From Plantago major (Eukaryota > Streptophyta > Magnoliopsida > Lamiales > Plantaginaceae): a stretch of 64,000 nt of DNA. The stretch lies in assembly GCA_026545765.1 (NCBI GenBank), contig JAIFAC010000183.1:62001-126000 (forward strand), given 5' to 3'. The notes below the pieces were generated by a model, which saw only the letters and a program-made list of their open reading frames with translations, was not told where the DNA came from and did no database searches. Of this stretch, positions 11,412 to 23,871 are shown piece after piece. The position numbers and the translations under genes were made by a program. Each line of letters begins with the position of its first letter. Position 1 is the stretch's first letter.

Positions 11412-11704
11412 ATGATATCTTAGTTTATGCAAATTTTCAGCGAAGGTCCAACTATAAATCCATTATGCGTGATCAATTGAACCGCCCTTGAAGTATTACA
11501 TACTCATGACACAAGAGGACGGTGATGGCAAAAATAATCCGGTTAACATATTTCCGTGAAATGAACACTATTTAGATGTATCATCAGAAACCACATTCAC
11601 ACTATAATACGACTTCACCTGGATGTTGTAATGTTGGAACTGCACCAAAAAAAACCACGTCTGGCATGTATGATGTAGAATTTAGACTAGTCATAAGAGT
11701 TCCT

Positions 11705-12190
11705 AAGACTACCCGCATTGGGTGGCGAACCGATGACGTCGGCGTCTGTAACGAGATCGTGTGAGATTTTGCTGCATTGGGTGACGCGTCACGGAGCCGT
11801 CACGGAATTTTAAAATTTTTTTTTTTTTAAAAATGTTTTAAAAACATATTTAACATATTATAAGAGTGTTTAGAAGTTGAAATTAATAAAATTGCATTTT
11901 TAGAACTCGTTTTACAATTTTAAGTTTAATTAAGAGAGAAAAATGATTTCGAGATGGGATGATCCAAACATAGTCAAGAGTGATCTCTATTTGTAGATCT
12001 CGAAAATACAAAGCCGTTGGTGATTTTTATTTATTTTTTCGTTTTATTTTTGAGTTATTAGCGTTTGAAATTGAATGACAAAAAATAAAAAAAAAAGAAC
12101 GAATCAGGTGCTGCCCCCCAATTCTCCCCCGTCACTGAGTGACGGGGTGAGAGCGACGCCCGTGGCGCGTCGACTCCCACTGACGAGCTG
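11705..12190. other. Possible MITE-like GC-rich insertion
   Basis: A stretch opening CCCGCATTGGGTGGCG and closing with a GC-rich block (GTCACTGAGTGACGGGG, then GTCGACTCCCACTGACGAG) encloses an AT-rich centre. The profile resembles some plant Harbinger-type MITEs, but I could not pair the ends as inverted repeats or find a TTA duplication. The rest of 11412-12838 shows no gene. Confidence 0.25.
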
Positions 12191-12839
12191 CATATCTGAT
12201 GTACCTTAACAGTAGACTTCCTCAAGTGTTTGTATTCAACTGATTTTCAGAACCCGCAACCATAAAAGATCTGTCTAAAAAGAATTAAACCGAGTTCCAG
12301 ATCCACTAGGCCACCCATAGTTCTTAACAGGGCAAATAAATATTACTCTCAAGGTTGAACATTTAGACTACAGAACATAATCACGCCAATACCCACACAA
12401 CTTTTTAGGTCGATTAGTTCAAGGAGCTGAAGCATATGGAAAACTTCATTCAAGAAGAGATCAATAAGAAATACAAGTAAAACTAAAGTAGGACAACCAT
12501 CAGAGTGCCAGTTTGAAAAAGAAAAATGTGATAGTCGTAAGATCGTTAATATGGAAGGCCATCAATGGCACTATTACATGGAAAAATTCTACAAAATTTT
12601 AATGAATGTAAACTGAACATCAGACAGGCATTCCTCCCTGCTTCACCTTTATCTTTCCATGTACAAGCCTGCAAAGATGAACAAGGATTAAGTCATCTTA
12701 AACTGACCACCAGAAAGTTGCTTCCCATGATAATATTAATAAGAAATACTAAAATAAAAAGCATGAGCAAGAATTCACGTCCTATAACAGACCTCACAAG
12801 ATATATGGAATATAAGTTAACAAAAGGGCATAAATTATA

Positions 12840-13068
12840 CTTCCTCCGTCCCGGAACAAGTTTTCCACTTTGACTTTTTGCGGTCAAACTTTTCCAATTT
12901 TGACTACGAATTAATCTTAAACCGAAAATGTAAAATGTTCAATTTTTTTATATAATGAAACTTTAGGGGCTAAATTTTTGATTATATAAACATTTTACAT
13001 TTTCGGTTTAATAAATAATAAAGTGGAAAAGTTTGACATAATCAAGTCAAACTTGTTCGACGAAAATA
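12840..13068. mobile_element. Stowaway-like MITE
   Basis: After a TA dinucleotide the sequence reads CTTCCTCCGTCCCGGAACAAG, the usual Stowaway terminus. The interior is a long imperfect hairpin: AAACCGAAAATGTAAAATGTT near 12918 pairs with AACATTTTACATTTTCGGTTT near 12988. The right end (AACTTGTTCGACG) is decayed. It lies in the intron or 3' region of the kinase remnant. Confidence 0.65.
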
Positions 13069-13470
13069 ATAACGACAACGTGTCTAAGTATAATCGTATA
13101 AAGAATCTGAGAAGTTGCATGCATACAACACAATTCAGAAATGCATGCCATTCATAAACACACTTGTCTAGAATAACTGCCCATCCAAATGGCATTAAAG
13201 CACATGGAACACATTGCGCAACCAAGGAGAAAGACACCCCCAATGAGATAAACAGAATGTATATTGTTCAGTATTCATGAAGCGCATGGGTGAACAAACA
13301 CAAACATCCCACTCCAACAATGTCAAATACTTTATCAATTTAGTAACTGACAATAATTCAATGCACTAATGGCTAACATGCTAACAATCATGACTCAGAT
13401 GTCAGCGCAAAGTACCAATTTCGTAAGATCGCAAGTACAAAAATTCCTGAAAAGCAATGAACCCTTCTAC

Positions 13471-14534
13471 CTGGCTTTAGGTCACGATGTATGATCCCAT
13501 GGGAGTGCAAACATTCCATTGCACGAGCTATGTCAAGTGCAAATCCGATAGCCACACGCATATCCAATCACCTCGGCCTCAAGTTTAACAAGTACTTCCG
13601 CGATGTCCCAACAAGTAGAAGCTCAGTCACTATTACCATGACATGTTCCTTGCAAGCTCCAATAAACTGTCAAAAACCAGAATTATGCATTGAACGTCCA
13701 CAAAACACGGTGCAATAATTTAATTCGATATCAGCCTCCATACATACACTTGAAACAAGCACAAAAGACTAATTTACAAGTCGTGCATAGTTTCTTTTCC
13801 CCTTAAGTTTAAGGTTGCATTTCACGGGAGAAGACATGAATCATGCATTTATACACTCATAAGTTCTAGAAATAAATCGACTACCTTGACTAGATTCTTC
13901 TGCTGGACTTCTGATAGCATTGCAACTTCTCTAAAAAATCTGTCCTCTCTCTTGGCAATCTCGTCTGGCGTCTCGCCTTTATGGACATTCTTGATAGCCA
14001 CATTCTGGTTTTTATACCTGCAAGATAGCAAATAGGTAAACAAAAATAAAAAATCTAGTCAACTTAAATGTTAAATCAGTAAGTACTGCAATAACCCAAT
14101 GCCTTCATCTTAACCTCCAGTCTCAACTTATTCCCAAATCACTAATTAAAAAAACAATGGAAGTAAGATAAAGACACCAGTCTTTTACTCAAGGTTATTC
14201 TGCTCTATTTCACAAGTCCTAATTCTCAGCATTATTGAACATGCCACTTCACAAATCAAGATTCATACACAAACAACAGTTGTTGCATCTAGTCATAAGG
14301 GCATTGAAAATTCCTTAACCTTGTCAAGGGAAAAAACAACAACACAATGCTGGAATCCAGAATATGAATACATAAACCAAGAAAAATCAAATCATCCTAA
14401 GATTCAAACAGAATAACCAGAAGTCAAACTTACTTGCCCTCATAGACCTTAGCATGAGCTCCTTCTCCAATCTTAGGCCCAACAAAAAACAACTCAGCTT
14501 CTGCCGAGTAAAAACCATTTCTAGAAGATCCCAT
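13471..14534 (-). pseudogene. ATN1-like Raf-type protein kinase, first three exons, with a stop
   Basis: Exon 1 (14534-14434) encodes MGSSRNGFY and the Gly-rich loop KIGEGAHAKVYEG. Exon 2 (14017-13885) has the VAIK lysine and the EVAMLS helix. Exon 3 (13666-13471) runs from FIGACKE through ALDIARAMECLHSHG to the catalytic loop HRDLKP. All junctions are GT-AG and keep phase. The family is the ATN1-like group of plant Raf/MAPKKK kinases. A TGA (13570-13568) replaces the Cys or Ser normally found after LRPR. The segment between FY and LFVGPKIGEG is about ten residues shorter than I expect for the family. No exon with DFG or later subdomains is visible down to 11.4 kb. The gene is either truncated or continues beyond the CACTA nest, off the left edge. 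Confidence 0.8.
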
Positions 14535-16894
14535 TTTCTCAATCTTACAAACTATCTAGAAAAACCGCTGACATCTATTAAAACTAGTACCAAGATCAAA
14601 TCTTTATCGCTTGCCCAAGCACTTCAAGCAAAGCCCACATAGAAAACACCCTCAGCTACCAAACTACAACAAAAACGAGATATACCGAAAGAATTCAAAC
14701 AACACATGATGTCTTGTACTCTGCACTGAGATCACTGGACTTAAAAACTCAATCTTTGTTCTCAGATGATCCCAATATACAGCAGATCATTGGGTTTGTA
14801 AAAGTAAAATAAAAACCAACTTGGAAATTAAATCAATACACATAAACCATAGCTGCAGTGAAGATTTACATAGTTATGGTAGTACATACCCATTTCTTCT
14901 TCTTCGGCGAAGAAGGTGGCCGCCCGAGAAAAACCATTGACCATAATTGAGGTCTTGGCAAATCCTCCACACACAGAGATCCGATCAAGACTCAGCAGCT
15001 CGGAGATCTGTTTGGACAAAACTTCAAGGCCGCCCGAGAATCTTTTCTGCTCCGTCCTCCCTTCGCACTCTTTCTGTCTACGCCAACTAGATCTCAACCA
15101 TGATTTTTCCACCGGAATCACCAATTCTGAGCTAAAAACAAGCTCCAGACATGAAATGAGGAAGAAAGGATTAATATTATGAGACATTAGGGTTTCATGT
15201 CGTGGGTATATTGGGTAATTTACAAGGCTGGCGAAATGCACATTTATGTGCTATTCCCAAATACCAGGGGTGGTCAGTTATTTGGAATGGCAAGAGAGCG
15301 TGTGTTTTTGGTAATTCGAGAATGGCGGAAAAATCTGCGAAACTTAGAGCGCGTTTTGAAATGAATCGCCTTCATCAGCGGATATCTTGCGGTTAACCAT
15401 TAAATGGCACACCTTGCACACAACCAATCAGGCCATTAGTGGAAGGCTCATCATCCTCGGCTCCTAGCGCTATAAATGACATGCGTGAAGGGGTTCAGTT
15501 ATGTAGTATTGGAAACTCATGGTATGTGGACACGATGCACTCAAATATACATCAAATTGAAAACTTCAAACCTAAGTTCATTGTGATTATATCATATATT
15601 ATTGTTGTTGTTATTTAGAATGTTGGAATCCATTAAAATCCAATTGTAATACTCAGCCTTGAGTAGATGTAAATTAAATCGCAAGCCACTGAGCCACCAA
15701 CCAATTCCAATTAATTTATATAACATGCGTACTTGTTGCACATCTAGAGTATCCGTCCTTGCATGTGGTTTTGGTTCGGCCCTAGAACCCTATGCGATTG
15801 AATATGCCGCATGAGCTAGAAAATGAGCCTCTGGGAACTAATTTTCCATGTAAATATCAAATATTCAAGCTTGAAAAGATGCGGTACCAAATTAAGGTAT
15901 AAAATTAAATATCGGAGCTAATAAATAGATGAACTTGCAAACAGACAGACCTTCACATCCACGATAGACGCAGTAACTCCCGCCACTTCCCACCACCTCT
16001 CAACACGAACCCATATTCACTCGTGCGCTAGAGATACCCAAATAAAATACTACCATAACTCACTGATCATGTAAAGGCAACCAATCCTATAAAATAGACT
16101 AATAAGCAAACAAACTGTAAGCTATATTTCTAGTAATCGGGCCACTTTTATTGCATGGTCCTTGCTCGGTGTAATTGTCACATGTTACCTATAGCCATTT
16201 TTTGAAGTGGGATGGATTGCCATATTTGGACTAGATCTGCCTAATTCTAATTCTGATTTGTTATACAGTATAGCTGTAGCATTAGCAGAGTTCTGTATTG
16301 AAGTCACAGTTTTTTTTGAAGACTCGTACTTACTCGTGCTTGTAATTAGGCATTGATTTTCATTCGAATATACGGACTACTAAGTCATATGTACTCCTCA
16401 TCGGGGCATGCCCCTCTTATCTTTACAAATCTCTCTCTAGGCTTTAATCTATTTTAACTTCTTGCGGAAAAATCACTACTACAACTCGCCAGCAAACAGT
16501 TTCTAAACTTTGAAAATGCAAATGCTTTCATGATCTTACGCTCTCATGTGTAATGCGGTACTTATAACTCGCGCGTGATGTGTACAATAAACTCCCAAAA
16601 TACGTATATGTGTCCCAATAAAGTTTGTAAACATGCAACCTGACTTCTTAAGTTTTAATTTCGGTACAATTTTGACATTAATTTAAGATCTACCGTTGTT
16701 TACATGTATAAAAGTTTACCAATCTTAAAATCTCAGTCTTTTTCAAAATTATTTTATCGCCAAACAAAAAAGATTGGATAATTTAATACCAATCTCCAAA
16801 ATAGAAGCAATCATCCATTCAATTGAGAATTTGCAGAATTACACGAAACTGAAAACATAGACGAAGAAGAAGATAACATACCGTAACAGAGATC
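14535..16894. other. Intergenic, no gene seen
   Basis: The first part (to about 15190) may include the 5' untranslated region of the kinase remnant. A pyrimidine-rich, codon-like stretch at 14900-15130 shows no family similarity I recognise. From 15400 to 16750 I see only AT-rich DNA. The last 150 bases should hold the promoter and leader of the plus-strand gene at 16895. I cannot point to a convincing TATA box. Confidence 0.4.
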
Positions 16895-19800
16895 ATGTCG
16901 CTAGAGGTCGCTAAGACGGTGCTTGAGGTAGCTGACGTCGCCTGGACCGCCGTCGAGTGCTGCCACCACTTCAACCACCACGAAGAGCCGCCGTCGCCGG
17001 AATTCGCAAAGCCCGATATCGAAACCCTACGCGCCGAAAACGAGCGGCTCCATCAATTGCTCGAGAAGAATCTCAATTTGCTCTCCCAGATATCCACCTC
17101 GCCTGCTTTGTTGCAGAATTGCCCTTCCGATGTATGTGATTTCGTATAATTTTGAGTTTCGAATTTTGGGAAAATTCGTATTCATTTGTTTGTTTTGGGT
17201 TTTGAATCTGATGAATTGCAGCTACATGATCGGCTTTTGGATGCTGTTAATTCTGAGAGCTTCCTGAATGAACTCGTATCTCTCCGTGAAAAATCCACCA
17301 GCAAGTTTCCGTTTGACGAGCCATCAGGTTTCTTTTTCTTATGGATACCTGTTGTATGCTAATTATTTTTGTGTTTTTTAGAGTTCTTCGTAGTTTCCGT
17401 TGAGCACAAGAGACTTACTAAATAACAAGACATTCAGCTGATAGTTTCCATTAAGTTTAAGGAAGTAACAAAAGCAAGGAGATAGTAAGATACAATAGCA
17501 ATTAAGAGTTGTCAAGGCAGGCAGAGAGTGTATCTTTTACTTGTATTTTTGTCAGCACGACGAGTTGTAATTCTGTGCTTTTGAGGTTTCCTAAGGAAGG
17601 GATTATTAATTTGTTTTGCATTCTTTAAGCTAAATTCAAATAACTTGGGAGAAAAACAAATGTTTTGGATGGGATATTCATAACTTGAAATGGGGGTTAA
17701 CGATGCTTGTTCTCCTCCTCAATTTCAGTTTGTTACATACTTTGCTCATTGGTGGTACTAAGTGTATTTGAATCAGACGTACATAGTGTAAAGTTCTTCA
17801 TAGTATCATTCAAGTATATGAAAGTTAGTACATTTAAATAGATATTAAACGATGATAATAAATAGGAAATGCTAATGTGGGTGAGATATGTTAACGTTTG
17901 TTACTAGTATTTTCGTCCTTGTAAATTTTAGTAGATTTGGTAATGAATTGAGATGAAAAGGTGCAGGCAAGTTATAAAGCTGTGTCGTGAGGTCTCTAAA
18001 GGCAGGGGTAGTTCATCAGCTTGCGTGTTTTTAGCTAATTCAAATATCTTGGGAGAAAATATTGTTTCAGATGGAATATTCATAGGTCTACAGTACATTT
18101 TTAGAACAGAGGATTGATGTTTGTTCTCCACTCTGCTTCACCGTGACATGTTTGTCTGTTATACATTCTTTGCTCATTCATGGCGATGAGTGTATTCTGT
18201 CCTGGCATGTTAGATCCCATTTTTAGCATTAATTCGACACACCTGACATGGCTTGTCTATATTATGATTGCTAGTTTCTTTTTTTTCTTTTTTTTTTTGT
18301 TTTTTTTTTGTGGAATTTGATCAGTGGCAGATGTGGAGAAAGCAGAAGTTTTGGTCAATGTTGACCATGAGAAGCCAAGTTGGTGGGTGTGGGTCTCTGA
18401 GGACATGGTGCCTAGTAATCTTGAAGAGAAGAGTGGAATTGACAATGAAAATTATATGATTGTGAGTGAGGAGCATGTGGTTGATGGGGTAGCTAATTTC
18501 ATGGCTAAATGTGTTTTGGCCAACCCAAATTCTCAGGTATACGCCTGGTGATAATTGACAGTGTTTGCTAATTCCAATTGCTCTCTCATCATTCATCTTG
18601 TTTAATCTCTCTACTTTTATACTCTGCAGTACTTGTCTCCACTGGAGCTGCAGAAAGGTATATATCTTAATCATCATCTACCCTTTTAGTCACTTAGGCA
18701 GTTAGGCTCTTCTTGGAGCAAACTTGCCGTGATATATATACCACTATACAACTTTCTTCATGAATCTTTATCTACGATTTGTTAGTGTCATTTTCGGCAA
18801 GTGGTCTCATGCATATTTTATGATTTGCAGCCATAATGAAAGCCATGGGGAGCATAAACAAAGTAGAGAAAATGCTTAACATTTGGCAAGCAGGGAAGAT
18901 GTTTTATACCCTAGCTACATGGGGACTCGCTCTACTTAAGGTATATTCTTGAACTGAACTCCAAAACTCGCTTGATGTAAGGGCAAAAGATGTTCTGTCT
19001 TCTGGGGAGATTTTAGCACCTATAACACTTTAGTGAAGCCCCATATCAGTGTCTTAACTATGCTGCTAGTGTTTAGCGGCCTAAGCTATATGTTGACAAT
19101 TTGTGTCCTCACCTGGTGGTCTATGACATAATAAACACAGTAGGCGGATTGCAATTATGTGGCATACCCTTGGATTTTAAGGACCAAGTTAGAGCTAGAC
19201 TATTTGGCTGAGTTGAAACTTGAAAGTAGAAAGACTATCAGCATGCTTACCATCATTGACATTATTGGCTGGTTATAGTTAACACCTAAAGGTGGTCGCT
19301 ACTGTGTTATTGCTTCAGATTCCTCGGTTCCATTTTCATTGTTGTTTGTAACAAGTAGAAGTAAATTTGCAGTGCTTTTCATCTTCCAGATTGGCTTATT
19401 AATTAAAAAGAGATAAAAATCACCGGCATCATGGGGGAGTAGGTATAAAGTGTGTTGCGGGTTTTTTTAGTGGTTTTTAGTAGTTTGTGCTCATGCACTC
19501 AAAGGGCTGGAGGTGTGAGAATCAACTCAAGTCGTGCTGCTCATTTACATCCATGCATTTCACATCTCAATTTCATGCCATTTTTGCCCAGCCTCCTTAT
19601 CCAGTGATAAATTCATGACATTATGAAACTTGCTTTCTAGTGGATTTTCTTAACAATTTACCAACAGTCATTAATTCTAGTTGACATGCTTCACTGGAGA
19701 TTTTTCACCTTCTTGCAGTTTGTACCAAGGCCGTGCTGTTTTAAAACTTGCTGCACTTGGGATGCATCACTCAAGCAAACTGGCTCTGAAGGCCCTGTAA
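16895..19800 (+). CDS. Conserved plant protein of unknown function, six exons
   Basis: Exons: 16895-17131, 17222-17327, 18325-18536, 18630-18657, 18831-18940 and 19719-19800, all GT-AG. The first five join in phase (231 codons). The protein starts MSLEVAKTVLEVADVAWTAV, has a His-rich stretch (CCHHFNHHEE), a coiled coil (LRAENERLHQLLEKNLNLL, residues about 50-68) and a hallmark block HEKPSWWVWVSEDMVPSN followed by SGIDNENY and VVDGVANFMAKC. The C-terminal part has NIWQAGKMFYTLATWGLALL, weakly hydrophobic. I recognise it as a widespread plant family without assigned function. The last exon reads LYQGRAVLKLAALG and ends KALKAL-type before TAA only if one of the three T's at 19719-19721 is skipped. 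As written the frame shifts there. Start chosen as the first ATG before the conserved block. Confidence 0.82.
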
Positions 19801-20580
19801 GGGAAGTTCATCTTCTGCTTCAACAGACAATATTTATCCAACTGTAAATAGGATTTTCTATCCCATCTCCTGATCTGTTGCATGTACTGCATAAAAGCAT
19901 TGTGGTGCTTTTCAACTGATTGTCAAATGTACATAATTCATGTGTGGACCGTTTGGATGTCAGATCAATACAAATGATTGATGCCGTGTTGTAAGAATGG
20001 AAATTGTTCACTTGGTGCTTATAATTTCGGACCTTTGGTGATACCTTTCTTACTCAGGACCAGGGAGTTGCGAAAAGAAAACTTCTAAATGTGCAACTTC
20101 GACTATCTTTCCGCGCTAGTACTGTGAGTAAATTTGCTTGTTTACAGCAGACACCACACCTGAACGATGCTCAATTGGTATTGGCTTGTTGAATTAATGA
20201 TGCATTATATACTAGTATTAATTCTACAAATTGGTAAAGAAAATCTACAAGCATCATCCTAAAATTCTTATAGTTAATCTCAGATGTGCACAAGTACTCC
20301 AGAATAAGAAACAAGTAATAGTCCACTGCGGTACTTGTTTACAATGTTCTTGGTCATTTGACGGCTAATGCCCTTACATTTCATCCAGCCGGTCACAAAT
20401 CACAACATATGGTTCAATTCTTGCTTCATGTAGCATATGAATCAATGTTCCAGTATCTCAATGGGTATATAATCAAGATGGTCTACTGGAGTAGAAAGAA
20501 TTGATACAGGCTAACCCCCTTCAAGGAATTGACGGGCCTTGGTTTGAATGCGGTTCAGATTGCTGAATTTAAACGTTAAG
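19801..20580. other. Intergenic between convergent genes
   Basis: This holds the 3' region of the plus-strand gene ending at 19800 and of the minus-strand GGCT2 gene ending at 20581. Apart from AT-rich sequence I see no exon or repeat. Confidence 0.4.
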
Positions 20581-23500
20581 TCAAGCCACCAATTGCCCTT
20601 TCAAAATGATGCGTCTCACTTCGTTGGCCAGATCAGTAACATGCTTATCTTCACAACCTACAGTTTCAAATCGAATTAAACATATATGATCTATGGAGAT
20701 ATAAACAAACTAAAGATTTAACTTTGAAGTCGATATGAACTGCATGCCTATTTGAGTAAGTGCACTCTCGAGTTTGAAGAGGTATTCTGTGTTTGGTCCT
20801 GAGGGCCTTGACGCAGGATATTTGACTGCACAACAGTGAAATAGAGAATCAAATTTGAAGTCCAAACATCCGTTGACAGTTTATTGATAAGGGCTGGTTA
20901 GATTTAAAAAATAACACAGTTCGGCTCTCAAAAAGTGCAATGCTTCATTCTGATTGAAGATCTTTTTCATGACACATCAAAATTTGACTACTACAGTATA
21001 AATATCAGAAGATATTCAAAATCTATTCAGAGTAGTCCTAAGTAAGAACATCTTTCTTACCTAAGAAAAGTTTACATCAAAACTCTTGTGCAGTAATAGA
21101 GGTGCAAAAGCCTACAAGTGGGTTAGCGTTTCACATGACTTTCAAGAAGCAGCTGAACTGCCGATCAATCATCCTGGCGAGTTCACAGCTTAAAAGCAGT
21201 GCAGAGTGCCATTCAGTTGCTTATATGCTTTCTTTTAGAGATCCTTGAATAGAAATATCAGATACTAAGTACTAATATACAGAAATCTGTTAAATCTATC
21301 CAAAAGCACATTTGGATTTTGGAATTTTTCCTTCAGCATCACGAGAGAAAGATGCTACATGAATGTATTAGCTAGAATATAAAGATGCATGCTGTATGAT
21401 TTATCCAACCAGCAAGTGCACAACAATCAGATCTGCTGAACGAAAGGACATTTTATCACGTGGGGATGATTGCAGCACTGAAAATATATGCAAGGATATT
21501 GACATCATGGTCCGTAAAGGTTTTGTGATCATAAGTCTACAATATGAGAAATAATTTGTATCGAGATAAGACTAACATGGCAATTTCTTCAAGGGGAGCA
21601 GGTCCCAAGTAGTTCTCATTTCGCTTCTTGTCGGCAGATCCAATGTATCTGTACACTTCTAAACTGTAAGTATTGTATCTTTTGGGGTGAAACAATCAGC
21701 AACAAAATGAGTAGGTCTCAAATAATAAGTGGAAGTCCCAGCAACTTACACCATAACATTAGAAACCGCTGGTATTGAAGAGGAAGACTCCTGAAACACA
21801 TGTAACAATCTATCATGAAATGCTTCAGATGCAGAATACATGATATTTTATATGTCAATGGAAGTATGGAACATCATGATGATTCTGCAAAAAGATTAAA
21901 GGCTTACAGTGAAAAAGTCCAGAAAAACCTTCTCATCATACTGCTTCTCCCTAACTTCAAGATGCTGCAAGAAGTAAGGGTTGTTTTTTTTCAAGAAGAA
22001 ACAAAAACCATCCATAGTGAAAGTAAATGTAAATGCCCTAAACTAGAACGATAAATAGCACTATAGCACCATAGCAGAGCAGCTGCCCGTATGCAATAAG
22101 ATCTCCACAGTGAAGAATTTTGTAGTAGGAGTCCATATGCAGCTGTAGCGAAGCAATATCCATATTCTTGAGAATTGGGTCAAATTTGGGGTATAAAAGA
22201 GCCAAGTCGGCAAGTTCTCCCATTTTGGTAGATAGTTCCTGGCTTTCCTGACAAGTTATATCGCCATATTCTCCATTTTCGATCCTAGGCAAACCAACCA
22301 TACTTTTGTTGTGTTTACTTGCTATCAATCACTTATTACAATTAATCATGAATATTTTGCATCTTTTAGTAAATTGTTTAGTTCATCAACACAATATTTT
22401 TCATAGGAAAAAAATCAACTTTTATATAAGTTTCAGATTTTTTTAAAATCCTGATATAGCTATTTTGTGTCCGCGTCTACACACTACTATCTGGTAGGGA
22501 CAGTTATTCTAAATACTACGCATAGCATAACTTTGTAATGAATGATTTGAAGATCCAACTGGATAATCATTTGTAAGTAGAATCAATAATACCATTAGTC
22601 ATAATGGATCTTCTTTCGATATAATTTCTGGGAGAGTTGAGTAACATCCATTATATCAAGAAGTACTTCCAGATCCAACGAGACATTACCAAGAGTAAAA
22701 ATGAAACAGAAGCTTTCATCACATAACAGTCATATGCCGAAATTTTAGTTGCATCGGACATGTAACAGGGGACATCATAAAATAGCAGAAATCCAGCTTC
22801 AAATTGATTGACTCCAAACAAGAGTTGATACACAATGTGAAGATAGAACCTAAAGATACAGTGGAATATCCTTTACTTGCGTTTCAGAAGCTTAAGACCT
22901 ACCTCCAAAGCAGTTAGTTGATCTTCCTTCTTATTAATTTTGTAAGCAGCACCCCACTGAAATCACATATCAAAGATTTCATTAGTTGCAGCATTTGTAA
23001 TCAGAGATCAATAAGTAGACAAAATACTCTAGATCAAGCTTGAAACTGTATTATCTTTCTTATAACATAACTAGATGATGACCATTTGGTGAATGATTTA
23101 GAAGCAACACAATGTAACACAGCCTCCCTTGCAGAGTGTGGTTTCTCTTGAGGCCATACTTAGACAGTTCCCAAACTCCGTGAACGGAACTAATGCAAAT
23201 CCAGGATTTTTTTAAAAAAAATTTCACAAACAAAACCAAGAATTTTTTTACACAATCACACTAAAAATTTCATTATGTGATGTTTCACTCCGATATGAGA
23301 ATCTGAAAGACACAACTTTCGCCAATGGATGTATATTTTGACCAAATAAGTAGGTTACATGAATGTATAGCTATAACTATTAGGCAGTACCTTATAAGCT
23401 AGATAATTTGAAAATCTAGTCCAGCTAGCTTATTGAAGAATGAGCTAGCAATTCATCTACCTTATCATATACTACTTGTAATTTAGACGAACAATTCTAT

Positions 23501-23871
23501 TCAAATCATCGCTAACTTATGTAAAGTGGAGAATCAATTACATTTGGAAAAAGACTGATCAGTATTCAAAGTGACAAGCAAGGTAAATAGAGAGAAAGAA
23601 AGTTACGCAAACATGGCCTTTAGCAGGCTCTAAAGTGACTGTTCTACCAGGAAATTCAGGTGTCCCTCTATGATCAGTGCTACCTGCAAATCAAAACATC
23701 AAAATGTCAAGAAATGCAGCACAATCTTGAGCTCTATAAAAAACGAGATCGAAAAATGCAACCTTGAAAGAAGACTCGGCGATAGTCTTTGATGAAACCC
23801 ACCAATCGTTCGTCGTATGGGAAGCCCGCTTTCCATATCAGTGACCCGTATCCGAATACCCACATCGCCAT
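20581..23871 (-). CDS. GGCT2: Gamma-glutamylcyclotransferase 2 (ChaC-like), eight exons
   Basis: Exons on the minus strand: 23871-23763, 23683-23607, 22956-22903, 21964-21908, 21790-21750, 21648-21577, 20825-20748 and 20657-20581. The start [20 protein letters not shown] carries the YGSL glutamyl-binding loop. [30 protein letters not shown] and [11 protein letters not shown] follow in family order, and the protein ends [13 protein letters not shown]. Members cleave glutathione to 5-oxoproline and Cys-Gly in the cytosol. Glu83 in HLEVRE sits where the catalytic Glu of Arabidopsis GGCT2;1 is reported. Expected length is about 187 residues. Exon 7 ([16 protein letters not shown]) is one base out of phase with exon 6. 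Its donor reads ATAG/GCATGC, so intron 7 would be GC-AG. The gene is either recently damaged or mis-sequenced there. Confidence 0.85.
22038..22328 (-). other. Unassigned sense ORF inside a GGCT2 intron
   Basis: A 96-codon open frame lies in intron 3 of the GGCT2 gene on the same strand. It has protein-like composition ([38 protein letters not shown]) and an acceptor-like TTTGCCTAG upstream of RIENGEYG. I do not recognise the family. It could be a captured exon, a retrocopy fragment or chance. Confidence 0.25.

Noticed and set aside
14828-15241. Minus-strand ORF of 137 codons upstream of the kinase exons
   Set aside because: It probably overlaps the kinase leader. The frame has no family motif and no splice link in phase to exon 1.
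20524-20540. AAGGAATTGACGGG, like a conserved small-subunit rRNA segment
   Set aside because: Only about 14 bases agree. The sequence on either side does not match rRNA, and it lies just beyond the GGCT2 stop codon. Taken as chance.
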